Of a stretch of DNA of 64,000 bases, positions 23,749-34,629 are shown one piece after another; position 1 is the stretch's first letter, and the number at the start of each line of letters is the position of its first letter. The stretch covers positions 15,568,001 to 15,632,000 of the forward strand of contig NC_077239.1 of the NCBI RefSeq assembly GCF_947179165.1, written 5' to 3'. Under the pieces are notes generated by a model. The model saw only the letters and a program-made list of their open reading frames with translations. It searched no databases and was not told the DNA's origin. The DNA is from Solanum dulcamara (Eukaryota > Streptophyta > Magnoliopsida > Solanales > Solanaceae). Position numbers and translations under genes: made by a program.

Positions 23749-24624
23749 TGTCACACCCCAAACTTAGGTGGTGCAACTGGCACCTAAGGTGAAAATTCAG
23801 GACCGAATCGTACCTGCTGAACCAGTTTCTACTAGCGCATGGTAGCCACATATAATAAAGAAAATAAACAGGTATGTCTCAGCTCAAAATTAATCCCTCA
23901 GCCGGCAAGGCCTCTGTGAACAACTCTATAAATAAAATAGCTACTCCCAATAGTTCATATAAAGAAATAGTCAATTAGCACACAAGTCCTGATTGGACCA
24001 TCGAGGCCACAATTATCTCTATACAAAAGATGAAAGCATGTATGTAAAAAGACAAAACATCAAACAACTATCAAGACCAATAACCTAAAAAACTAGAACA
24101 ACATGGCCATAACATAGTTATACAACCCACACACAAGTCTTCAAGCCTCTAAGTGTAATAAACCTTGGCAAGACAGGGACCCAACCTACCCAAAAAGAAC
24201 ATATACAACAAAAGCTAACAAACCTCCAAATTATGGCAGCTCTAGAAGAAAGGGGCTAGCCAACCTACTAGAAGTCAACCCGACTGCTGAGGAGGTCTAT
24301 CTAGTTGTGTGTCGGGACCTGCAAGCATGAATGCAGTTCCCCCAGGCAATGGGGAATCAGTACGAAATAATGTATCGAGTATAAAAGGCGATAAACTATG
24401 AACAGGTATCATAATATACTAAGAGTAATCAAATAAATGAATTAAGATTAAGATAATCATACTGACCTGCTCTTAAATATAAACACATCAAAGATAATAG
24501 AACAACAACCTAACCAAGCCCCTATAAGCCCATCCAGTACAAACAACAAAAAAGACCACCTTCCTAGGCCCCTATAAGCCAGAAGATGCTAATTCAGTCT
24601 ATATACCCCTTCCGGTAGTCCCCT

Positions 24625-24904
24625 AGCCCCGTAGGCAGTCATATAGCCCTCTTAGGTTATAATATAGACCTGTAGGTGGCACGTAGCCCTCGTAGGCATC
24701 AGCATAATCTCATAGTCAATTCATATCCCTCTTAGAAACAACATAGCCCCCTAGGCAATACATAGCATTCTCAGGCGTCAATATATCCCCGTAGGCACCT
24801 CATAGCCCTCTTAGGCAGCACCATGGCTCTGTATGTAGAACATAGACTTCTTAGGCACCAATATATCCCCATAGGCAACAAATAGCCTTCTTAGGCAAAA
24901 TCAC
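24625..24904. repeat. 14-unit tandem array with alternating 19/21-bp units
   Basis: Units follow the plan agccctcttaggcan(5-7)cat. Their lengths alternate, mostly 21 then 19, so the true period is about 40 bp, and the 280 bp equal fourteen units of mean 20 bp. Odd units favour agccctcttagg and even units atccccgtagg. It lies within A's LTR; the matching part of the other LTR is outside the window. Confidence 0.88.
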
Positions 24905-25744
24905 ATTCCTGCAACTAACCATAATAGCCCCAAGAGTAACAATAACAATTCAATAGGCTAAAGTCTAGCAATTTAGCTATAAGCAACCAATACGAATAGA
25001 TTCCAAGTCGTGCCACACATAGGGTCACTACTAACAGAATATAAATCTTTATAAGGAAGTTTTACAATAGCTTAGGCAGCCAACAATGAACAAACTTAGC
25101 AAAATGTAACAACGATAACTAGAACGTTCTTGTAGCTCCTAAGAACTATGGAAACATGCCAGGAAAAAGAAAGCCTTAACATACCTTTTTCGATAAACTC
25201 ATATGGCCTATTGATTTCTTTACAAATTTCTCCCTAATATAAAATATTACATGTTTACAATTAGCCTAGAAATACAAGGTACAATGACAATTTGACAAAA
25301 AATATTGATTTTTGTCGCAAATTACTATTCACAGCTTATCAGAGCTAGAAACAATAAAAGAAGGGTCTTACCTTGATATTAAGATTGTAATACACCTATT
25401 ACCCTTAAGATATGTCCAAAGCCTTTCTGTCCCAACACCAAAGAGTGATACACTATGAAATTGATAAAACAAATTATACTACAATGACGAGCTCAATGCG
25501 TAGAACAACTCCCGTCAAGGACTTAGGTCAAGAAAATTACTAACTTGAGTGATCCTAGAAATGCGTTTGGAGTTACTTTGATTTATTACTGAAAAATATG
25601 AAGAAAAAAAAAAGAAGAAGATTTATATAAAGTTCCACCAACCTAGGGGGCCTTCTTCACGTGGCTACTTGCACAGTGTTAGAAAAATGTAAATATCTCT
25701 CTATTCTGAAGTCCTATTGACAAACGGTCTAGTACATTGAAAAT

Positions 25745-25769
25745 TAGACTCATAGACCTTTGATTTGAT
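25745..25769. repeat. 25-bp direct repeat flanking the captured pol fragment, left copy
   Basis: Identical over 25 bases to 27,824-27,848. In the other A LTR (near 661-690) this sequence occurs once, so it was duplicated when the intervening 2 kb arrived. Confidence 0.85.
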
Positions 25770-25776
25770 AGATCAT

Positions 25777-27804
25777 AAAAATTCCAAGTCACGTAGTTAA
25801 GTCCTTAGGAGTTTCCAAAATTTTGGTAGAGTCTCTTTTATAATTATGACTATCCATGAATCGAAAATGCAAAAATTCCAACCTAGGCATCTCACAGGAC
25901 GACATAAATATCTAAGCACCATAGCTCCGCTATAACAGTGTGAGCAAAACTACAACATCAACAAACATAATCATAAGCAACAATATAAAGATCAAATAGT
26001 TATCATACTGCACTACACTAATATAACCTGAGATGCCATCACCGTGGAGTATGAAACAAGTGAGGATATTTGGACCTCATGCCATCCTCAGCTTCCCAGG
26101 TCGCCTCTTCTCTATTTCAGTTTCTCCATAATACTTTAACCAAAGCCACATCTTTGGTCCTCAATTTTCGAACTTGTCGTTCTAATATAGAAAGTGGAAT
26201 TTCCTCATAAGACAAATCCTCTGTGATCTTAATATCCTCAACTAAGATAACTCGAGAAGGGTCTCCTATGCACTTTCATAGAATTGATACATGGAAAATT
26301 GGATGAACATATTCTAGCCCCAAAGGTAGCGCTAAATCATAAACCACTTGTCCTACCCTCCGAAGGATCCAGTATAGTCTAATGAATCTTGGACTAAACT
26401 TTCCCTTCTTTCCGAATCTCATAGCACCCTTCATAGGTGAGACTTTCAAGAATTCCTTGTCATCGACACAAAATATTAAATCCATTTACCGCACATCTGA
26501 GTATGACTTCTGTCGATTTTGAGCTGTCAACAACCGCTTCCGAATAAGCTTAAATTGCTCCACTTTTTATTATACTATGTTTAGTCTAATCAACCCTGAC
26601 TTACCTACCTCAAACAATCCCACAGGAGACCTACATTTTTGCCTATACAAAGCCTCATAAGGTGTCATCCTGATACTGGAATGATAAGTATTATTATATG
26701 CAAACTCAATAAGAGGTAAGTGGTCATCCCAACTTCCCTTAAAGTCAACAAGACATGGTCGTGAAATATATGCAAGGTTTTGAATTATTTGCTTAGCATG
26801 GCCATCTGTTTGAGTTTAAAAGGCAGTACTCAGATTAGCTTGGGTTCCTAGTCCTTTCTGAAAAGACTTCAAGAAGTTAGCGGTAAATTGTTCTCCTCTA
26901 TCATAGATAATAGATATTGGGATACCGTGTAACATAACAATCTCTCTAATATAAAGCCCTACATAGTATTCGACATTAAAAGTATTCTTGATGGGTAAGA
27001 AGTTACCTGATTTTGTTAGCCTATAACAATTACCCAAATAGAGTCAAACTTACGACGTGACCGGGGTAACTCTGTAATAAAATCCATATTAATTGCATCC
27101 CACTTCCACAAAGGAATTAATATCTCCTAGACTATCCCAGCGAGCTTTTGATGCTCTACCTTCACTTGTTAGCAGTTAGAACACTGTGCCACAAATTTAC
27201 CAATGTCCTTTTTCATCACATTCCACCAATAGATCTCCTTAATATCATGGTACATCTTCGTTTAACCTAGGTGAATAGCATAATGGGAATGATATGTATC
27301 TACCATAATCCAATTTTAAAGCCCTGCAATATTTAAATTACATAATTGGCCTCTATATCTGAGGACTCCATCTCCTTCTATATAAAAGTCTAAAGACTTC
27401 TTGTCTTGAGCCTTGGATTTGAGCTTATCCAAGCTAGGATCCTCATGTTGTCTTGACTTTATCTCCACAACTAAAGATGATAAGTTTGTGTCCTGAATTA
27501 TGACCATACTATCATCTGCCTCTAGTAATCTGACTCCCAAGATACCTAACTAATTAAGATCTCGAGCTAACTCACACCTCTTAACACCTAAATAGGATAA
27601 ACTACCCATAACTCAAGGCATCGATGCTCTCAAATATTTAACTTCTTCTGTCTAAAGATATAATAAATGCTATTATAATCTGTGGAGATATTAATATGAA
27701 CGCCATAGAGATAGTGTCTACAAATCTTTAATGCATGTACCACTGTCGCCAACTCTAAATCGTGGGTCAGATAGTTTTTTTCATTCTTCCGTAATTGCCT
27801 TGAA
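25777..27804 (-). pseudogene. Captured chromodomain/integrase/RNase H fragment of an A-like element
   Basis: It aligns with 18,597-20,690 of element A in the same orientation but has no LTR or primer-site ends. It carries a chromodomain remnant, integrase C-terminus (26,485-26,276, H-P-I-F-H-V-S-I-L), core (27,037-26,816, Y-D-R-G-E-Q-F-T-A) and RNase H tail (near 27,800-27,640, T-H-D-L-E-L and H-Y-L-Y-G). A deletion of roughly 100 bp relative to A lies near 27,610. It interrupts the LTR of A and is not expressed as a gene on any evidence seen. Confidence 0.85.
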
Positions 27805-27823
27805 TTTGATAGGTTATAGGTTA

Positions 27824-27905
27824 TAGACTCATAGACCTTTGATTTGATTATTATGGGACCCATAACTCTTTATTTATAGGGATAAAACCTCTAAGACATT
27901 TATAG
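27824..27905 (-). repeat. Element A LTR, resumed fragment with 25-bp repeat
   Basis: It matches 661-745 of the left LTR ('gactcatag', 'gggacccataact', 'aaacctctaagacattt') and ends abruptly where element C begins. Its first 25 bases are the right copy of the direct repeat. Confidence 0.82.
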
Positions 27906-27937
27906 GGAAGAGAGAGTTGCTAAAGGATGTTCACTGA

Positions 27938-29395
27938 TTGGCTAGATTAGTGGTGAAGTTGAGTGGTTCCGATGATGGTGGTATGTTTGTTCATAACAAG
28001 TCCGAATTATCTTTAATGGTGGATGTTAAGTCAAAAAAAGACCTTGACCCAACATTGGTGGAGTTAAAGAAGATGGTGAAAGAACAGAAAGTAAAAGTCT
28101 TTTTAAAAGAGGGGATGGGATACTTCACTACCAAGGTCGATTATGTGTTTCGAATATGGATGACCTAAGGATTTTAATCATAACCAAGGCACAAAATTCT
28201 TCATATTCTGTTCACCCCAGTTTGACTAAAATGTACCATGACTTAGAAGAGATTTATTGGTGGGGTGGCATGAAAAAATACATATCAAGGTTCGTGGCCA
28301 AATGTCCAAATTGCCAACAAGTTAAGGCTGAACACCAAAGGCCGGGGAGCGTAGCACAAGACATTAAAATCCCCAGTTGGAATTGTAAAGATGTGAACAT
28401 AGACTTTGTAGTAGGTTTGACTTGTGCTCGAACACCTTTTGACTCAATTTAGGTGATTGTCGATAGAATGATGAAGTCAGCTCATTTTCTATCGGTCAAG
28501 ACTTCTAATTGCACCAAGGATTATACTAAATTGTACATTCGGGAATTAGTGAGGTTGCATGGTATATCATTGTCGATTACTTCAGATTATGGTAACCAAT
28601 TCACTTTACATTTTTGGAAAGCATTTCAAAAGGGTCTTAGTACCAAGGTGAAGCTAAGTACCGCATTCCATCCTTAAAATGATGGGCATGCTGAATGAAA
28701 AATTCAAACACTAGAGGATATGCTAAGAGCTTGTGTGTTGGATTTAAAAGAGAGTTAGGATGACCATCTACATCTTATTTAGTTTGCCTACAATAATAGC
28801 TACCACTGAAGTATTGGGATAGCGCCATTTGTGGCTTTTTATGGGAGATGATATAGGTCTCTGATTGATTGGTTCGAAGTGGGTGAGATAACCTTGTTTG
28901 GTTTCGATTTGGTGCTTGATTCCTTAGAGAAGGTGAGAGTCATTAGGGAAAGAGGAGAGATCTTGAATTTAATATGGATGATTGAGTATACTTGAAGGTT
29001 TCGCCCATGAAGGGTGTAGTTCAATTTGGTAAGAAAGGGAAGGGGAGCCATAGGTATATAGGGCCATATAAAATCTTAAGACGTGTTGGCAAGGTTGCCT
29101 ATGAGTTGGAGTTGCAATTGGAAATAACCATGTTTTATTGATGTTTCATGTGTCCATGTTTAGGAAATGTGTGGGTAAATTGAGTTCCATTGTGTCATTG
29201 AAAGTAGTGAATATTGAAGAAAACTTGACCTATGAAGAGATCCCGGTTGAAATTTTTGGACCGGCAAGTCAAGAGATTGAAGAACAAGAAAGCTGCATCC
29301 ATCAAAGTCCTTTGGAGGAATCAACAAATTGGAAGTGCTACATGGGAAGAAGAAGAGGATATGATGAAGCGATATCATCACTTTAATTCTACTCA
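27938..29395 (+). pseudogene. Element C integrase and chromodomain, decayed
   Basis: 27,938-28,165 is the RNase H-integrase linker. 28,156-28,452 has the complete HHCC finger (H-P-S...M-Y-H-D, then C-P-N-C-Q-Q-V-K-A-E-H-Q). A stop replaces the Trp after F-D-S-I, and the core continues to about 28,680 with V-D-R-M-M-K-S-A-H-F and T-S-D-Y-G (family S-D-R-G). H-P-stop-N-D-G-H-A-E is the third catalytic block, with Gln changed to a stop. The C-terminal domain and a chromodomain-like tail with K-V-L-W-R-N and A-T-W-E-E-E-E-D-M lie at about 29,090-29,390 with a frameshift. The finger is better kept here than in A or B. Confidence 0.9.
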
Positions 29396-29630
29396 AGCCT
29401 AAGGTATTAAGTTACTCATGCTCAAATTGTCAAGGCTCCTGCATTTTAGTTTTTCCTAAGTCTTTATATGCATGCATGTTCATAAAGTTAATTTTTAAAG
29501 TCATGTTTTATGTTAAGTGTGGGAGTCTCATGGTTTATGCATGTTTATGTGTCATTGCATTCATGTTAGGTTGCTAGTCCTCGTTCCATGTCCTTTCTAT
29601 GCTAGTTGAACATTCCCAAGGGTTTGATTT

Positions 29631-31706
29631 TGTAAGACCCAATAAGTTGAAAAAATAAAATGAAGGAAAAACTTTGGGAATAGGGCTGGATTTAGGTTCT
29701 ACGACTCAGTCTATGAGTCTTAGAAACTCTTATGAGTCGTAAGAGTTACTCGTAGGACTGAGGTTGAGGTTGATAATTGGGATACTTCTGATAGTGGGTC
29801 CATGAGTCAAAGTTAAGACTCATAGAAGATAAGATGAGTTAAATAAATGACTCATCAAAATATTCAGAGACTCAATCCCCAGGGGTTCTCATACCTGCAT
29901 GATGAGTCCCTTGTATAAATCGTAAAAGTGTCTACATCTCTAGAGACAATTCGTAGGGGATGTACTGAGGGTTATTTCTTAGGGTCTTTCCCAGACTCTA
30001 TAGTACGAGTCCTCTCTATGACTCATAAAAGGTTCTACGAGCCATAACAACCATCCATAGGGTCTGTCTAGCTCAGATTCTTAAAAGAGCATTTTAGTCC
30101 TTCCCCGTGTTTTAATGGTGAGGTGAGGTCATTTTGGGGACTCAATGTACCCTAAGTACCCTAAGCTTTCCCAAGCCCCTCATTTCTCACATTAACTCCC
30201 CTACACAAAATCCTTTCCTCTCAAGGTTTCTCCCAAGGGTTTCATCTTTCAAGATAGGGTTTCATTCCCAAGGTCTTCAAGTCTCCACTTCCAAAGCTTG
30301 TATTAGGGATTTATTACCTAAGGTATATTGGTCTTTATTCATGGGTTCTTCCACCCATGGAGCCCAAGTATTTTCTAATATCATTGTTCAATTTAAATTG
30401 TGAATTTTATGGGTTTTCATATTATGATTCGAAATGTATAGATTATTGAATATTTGAAGGTAATCTACCTACCTTAGCTTATATTGACTCTTAATTTTAT
30501 GAAATGGTTGATTTATCAAATGTCCTTATATCAAAAAAGGAGTTTTAAAGTGAATTGGTAGGTTGAATTGAATGAGACCTACCTAGTTTTACTATATTCT
30601 CAATGAAGTTTGTATTGAAAAGTTTGACTTCAAATAAATGTTTATGAAAATAATGTCTGTGATCAACGGAGTCATATGAAATGAAAGAAAGATTATGAAT
30701 GATTATTCTACTTGTGAAAGGCCAATTCCCACTTGTGTGAATCAAAGAAGCATTTTTATGAGCTATTCTATCGAAGGTATATTTTGATGATCTAAAGATA
30801 TGTAAAGGATTATGTTCTTATATTATATGAATTATTCTGTGTGATTTGACTTAGCACCGAATGAGGCTAGAGGTAGGGTTCCATACGGGAATCCTTCTAG
30901 CAACCTCTAGTTTCTTATACTATGTGCCAACATAAGAGTCCTTGTAGACTTAGGCTAGTGGATCCATAAATTCCCTAAATTTTAAAAGAAATAAATGAAG
31001 TTTGATGGAGTTCTACCTAACAAGTAGTCTCCCCATGCCAATATAAGGGGTTATGTTGGATTTCATGTAATAACTCTCATAGTTTTTGATGCCGTTTATA
31101 GTCATGTTCCCACCAAATGAACGTTTCAAATATTATTAATATTGATAGATCATGCATGCCTCTACTTATGTATCTTACCTTATAATGCTTTAGCGTTTTC
31201 ATTAAATTACATGTCTAATACTTAGTACATTCAAAGTACTAACACGTACTCTATTGCCTACATGATTTAACCATGTAGGGACCAGCATTGCTCCATTTTC
31301 ACCTCCATGTGGTTAGTTGAGTTCGTTGAAGGCTACCATTTTGGTGAGTTCCCATGCTTTTGGAACAATATACCTTTTCTTTTTCTAGCTTATATTTTGT
31401 AAAGACTTTTTGATACCTTTCAAGGTACTTATTTCTATTTCGATTGAGGGTGAGCTTGGGTCATATCTTAGCCTCCACTAAGTCAATAAGTAGAGGTATG
31501 TTTGGACACAAATGGATGATGATTTGAGGTTATTGATGACTCGTATTTGATAATGTTATCCCTTAGACTTGTTTTCCCTTATTATTTCTGCCTATTGTTT
31601 ATCATCATTACTTATGAAGGATTGATAAATGCTAAGAGGCTTGGGTTAGGTACCTACGGGTTCCAATTTACCGTGTTACGTCTAGGCCCTAGTCTTGGGT
31701 CTGACA
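29631..31706 (+). repeat. Element C 3' LTR
   Basis: It starts tgtaagaccc and ends ggtctgaca, 2,076 bp. It follows the pol stop by about 235 bp in which I see no clear purine tract. Its first 450 bp are dotted with short palindromic words such as actcatag and ctatgagt. The end resembles that of 54,052-55,329, and a motif near 30,330 (ttcatggg...cccatgga) recurs near 61,220. Confidence 0.88.
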
Positions 31707-31759
31707 AAAAATAGGCTCAATCCCAATGATGAAGGTGATACTAATCCTTTGTTTCCACC

Positions 31760-32870
31760 GATATCAATTTTTAATCAAAATGGTTGGGGATCTAAAAAGC
31801 ATGGAAAGTAATGCTTCACTCTTATGGAAATGCAATTAGATGTGGCACATATTTTTCTTATTTATCCAAAGATTCAATCATATCTCGAGTAAGTGTTAAA
31901 GTATGTTATCAAAATACATACCAATAAGTGTTTATTAATTAACAAAAAATCTAAATGTACAATTATCATCTTGCTCATAAACACATGAGATAATGAAGCC
32001 ATATATACGAGGTTTTTCAAAAGGTTAAAAGAATGTGTAAGTGTTCAAGCTTACATTGAATCAATAAGTATAATAATGTATTCCATTTATACTAAATTGT
32101 ATTATTTTTAATAACAATATGCAGGTTTACGATGAATATTCAAATGTTGAACATTTGCAATAAGTAAGAGAAGTTATACTTGGACCTAAATCGTAAATTT
32201 AGACAATGAATAAGTATTGTGTGAATGGTTTTAAGTTTCAAACAGAACAAGTTTCTAGGTTTAAGAAAATTAATAATAGCGATATCTATATACAAGGTGA
32301 TGCTAATGGTACTGCCAAACTATTGGAATATTTTGATGTTATTCATGAGATTATTAAAGTAAGGTATTCAGTCTAGCCAAAAAAATTATATTATTTCGGT
32401 GTAGATGGTTTGACCCATCACATAGCAACACAAAGGGTGGAACAATAACATAACACAATTGAATTTAAGCACACCAGATAATACAAAAGTTATGATTCTT
32501 TTATCATTGAATAAAATATTATGCAAATCTATTATGCTCCATATCTGTTGCATAAAGACAAGGATTAAAATTGAAAACACAAAGCCCATGGCAAGAATTA
32601 AAATTCAAAATGTATTAGATTTAGTATAAAAAATGATGTCGCAATTGTTCAACAATAAGTTGACGTTGAATTGGAAACCACACTAGAACATCCTCAACAC
32701 ATATTAGAAAAAGTTTCTGATGATGAGATAATGACAAATGTTGAGGAAGAAAAAATGAGGATAAAGAATGTGATGATGAAAATGAATCATTCGTGGAGGA
32801 AGAATGGGATGGTGAAAATGAAAAAAACAAAGGAGAGAGAATGGGAGAATGATGAAAATAAATAAGCGAG
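31760..32870 (+). pseudogene. CACTA transposase (TNP2/TnpD-type), C-terminal part with DUF4216
   Basis: 31,830-31,890 resembles the region before DUF4216 (A-H-I-F-L-I-Y-P in one frame). 32,130-32,600 reads as DUF4216: Y-C-V-N-G-F-K-F-Q-T, an N-S-D-I-Y-I-Q-G-D block, Y-F-D-V-I-H-E-I-I, and later Q-I-Y-Y-A-P-Y. The tail (32,650-32,870) is acidic, with E-E-E-W-D-G-E-N-E in one frame, as in many plant CACTA transposases. Several stops and frameshifts are present; the N-terminal DDE part is absent. Confidence 0.75.
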
Positions 32871-32989
32871 GAGGAAAAGTGGTAGAATGATTGACTATAG
32901 CTAGTCTGTAGGTTAATTTATTTTGCTAATACTAATTTTATTTAATAATTTTTATATATTGTAATATAATTTACATACAGATGTCTGGT

Positions 32990-34600
32990 GATGGTGATAA
33001 ATCTCCGGATCATCTTCGGGTGACCCAGCTAGTTTGAGTAAAAAGAAGAAGTCTAGGAGGCTTATAGAGAAAAGGATATACCAGGATTTGTTTCTTATGT
33101 GCCAGAGCATATAGAGTAGCGCAATACTGATACACATATATATGCTTTTTCATTTGGGATAGTCAATCCCTTAGATTGTCATCCTCACTACCAAAGACCA
33201 GCTAGTGCTTCTTCTTCATAGTACTTTCCTCCACGTTGCTACACCATTCTACCTACAAAGGCTTATCATCGAGCATGACCGTTATCGAAAAATAGGATAT
33301 CCTTTGTGACGCCATATCCATCTCTATCTCCCACATATATTACATCTCCTCACCTATCTGCCATAACACTAGAGACACCAGTACTAAGTTAGATGTTATG
33401 GCTGTTACTCCTCTATTGACTCAGCATTATGTACCTCCTAGTATATCACCTTCACCTCCACCTCCACCTTTTGTTACACCCTATGAGCCGCTTAAGCTAG
33501 CACCTAGTAGAAGGACATGATCGGTAAAGTCATGATTGAGCCCGATGGACCCTAGTAAGTTTCTTTATTTTGTTTATTTATTCACTATTAATATATAATG
33601 CATGAATGAACATGTTTGTCATGCAGGTGAAATACTTCTACACAAGCTGCTATGGCTCTAAAAGAGAGTGTTAGGAGGATTTATATAAAGCCCTATAACT
33701 CTTAGTGCGAGATTCCAAAGTATACGGTAGACCATATTTAATTAATTTAAGGTATATATATGCTTGGTTATATATTTTTTAGTTAAGCTTAGTATTTTTT
33801 TAGTATAATTTATTAATTATATAACACTACTAACTCTTTTTTCAGACTTCGTGTACTTGACAGTCGCAGTAAAATATGGTCACTGCACCTCATTTGAGAG
33901 AAGCAATTGTGAAACTGTTTAGCTGACTTAAGAATGCCTGTGATTCAATGACACCTCCGAGTTGGATGTTACCACATGTTTTTGAGGAGTTGTGTCAGTA
34001 GTGGGATACTGATGAATTCAAGGCTGTGTCTGAACAAGTCAAAAAAGCTAGAGACTATCTAAAAGGTTGCTCGTTGCACACCAGAGGTGCAAAGAGTGTT
34101 GGAATAATTACAAAGGAGATTGTAAATTTTCTAAATTTAAAATTTTGAATCATATAATTTAGTTGTTTAAATATTATTTGATTAATATCATTTCAAATTG
34201 TATTCTTATTTATAGAAAAACAAATTGGGGTGCCCTCCCCTTTATAGTGAGGTTTTCAAGAGGACTCATGTGAAGAAAAATATTAATGAGTCAGATCTTG
34301 ATAAGTGGGTGGAGGAAAGGGTTGCACAATGTTATGTAAGTTGTTTAAGATAAATAGTGCGCATATATATATATATACACATTTTGATGATAACTTTTAT
34401 TTTTAAATGAAAGATACTTATCAACAGTATGTTAATGAGATGGGAAATTTGGTTCAGCTCATGCCGAAAGAGTCCACTAAATTTTGGACTCACAGAGTTG
34501 TAGGAGGGACACATAAAGGCAGGGTCTACGAGATGGAATCTCAAAACAACATTTGACAACTTTAATCTGGTGTAGAAGGCATTGGTCCATCACGCCAAGA
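32990..34600 (+). pseudogene. CACTA second gene (Transposase_24, TnpA-like), decayed
   Basis: It opens with M-S-G-D-G-D-K-S-P near 32,991 and has a proline-rich stretch near 33,440. A V-M-I-E-P-D-G block (33,520) marks the start of the plant Transposase_24 family. Later pieces include V-K-K-A-R-D-Y-L near 34,050, E-V-F-K-R-T-H-V-K-K near 34,250, D-L-D-K-W-V-E-E-R, and H-K-G-R-V-Y-E-M-E-S near 34,515. AT-rich spacers at 33,560-33,625, 33,740-33,845, 34,125-34,215 and 34,340-34,410 are probably introns. Stops occur in most exons. TnpA-like proteins bind subterminal repeats. Confidence 0.78.
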
Positions 34601-34629
34601 TGAGACAATTGATGGGATTCAACTAACTG

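Larger units (their letters stand above)
23749..25776 (-). repeat. Element A 5' LTR, main part
   Basis: It starts tgtcacaccccaaac. From about 25,060 on it aligns with 1-700. It breaks off at 25,776 and resumes at 27,824. It includes a strongly periodic 20-bp array at 24,625-24,904. No gene is seen. Confidence 0.88.
18509..27905 (-). mobile_element. Element A: Ty3/gypsy chromovirus, minus strand (major part)
   Basis: A comprises the tail of its 3' LTR (18,509-18,562; the rest is at 1-896), a 5.2-kb interior (18,563-23,748) and a 5' LTR from 23,749. The 5' LTR is interrupted at 25,776 and lost beyond 27,905. Primer site, purine tract and domain order all agree on minus-strand orientation. The right end and any target duplication are missing because element C abuts at 27,906. 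All genes are disrupted. Confidence 0.9.
27906..31706 (+). mobile_element. Element C: 3' part of a plus-strand Ty3/gypsy chromovirus
   Basis: It contains the end of pol (integrase, chromodomain) and a complete 2.1-kb 3' LTR. Everything from the 5' LTR through reverse transcriptase is missing, so the left edge is a truncation against A's LTR in opposite orientation. Confidence 0.9.

Noticed and set aside
24625..24904. CRISPR-like array of short repeats
   Set aside because: There are no unique spacers between constant repeats; both halves of each unit repeat, and the context is a plant LTR.
30134..30403. 89-codon frame in element C's LTR as a host exon
   Set aside because: It lies wholly inside the LTR bounded by TG and CA ends and corresponds to the leader region that also occurs near 61,200.
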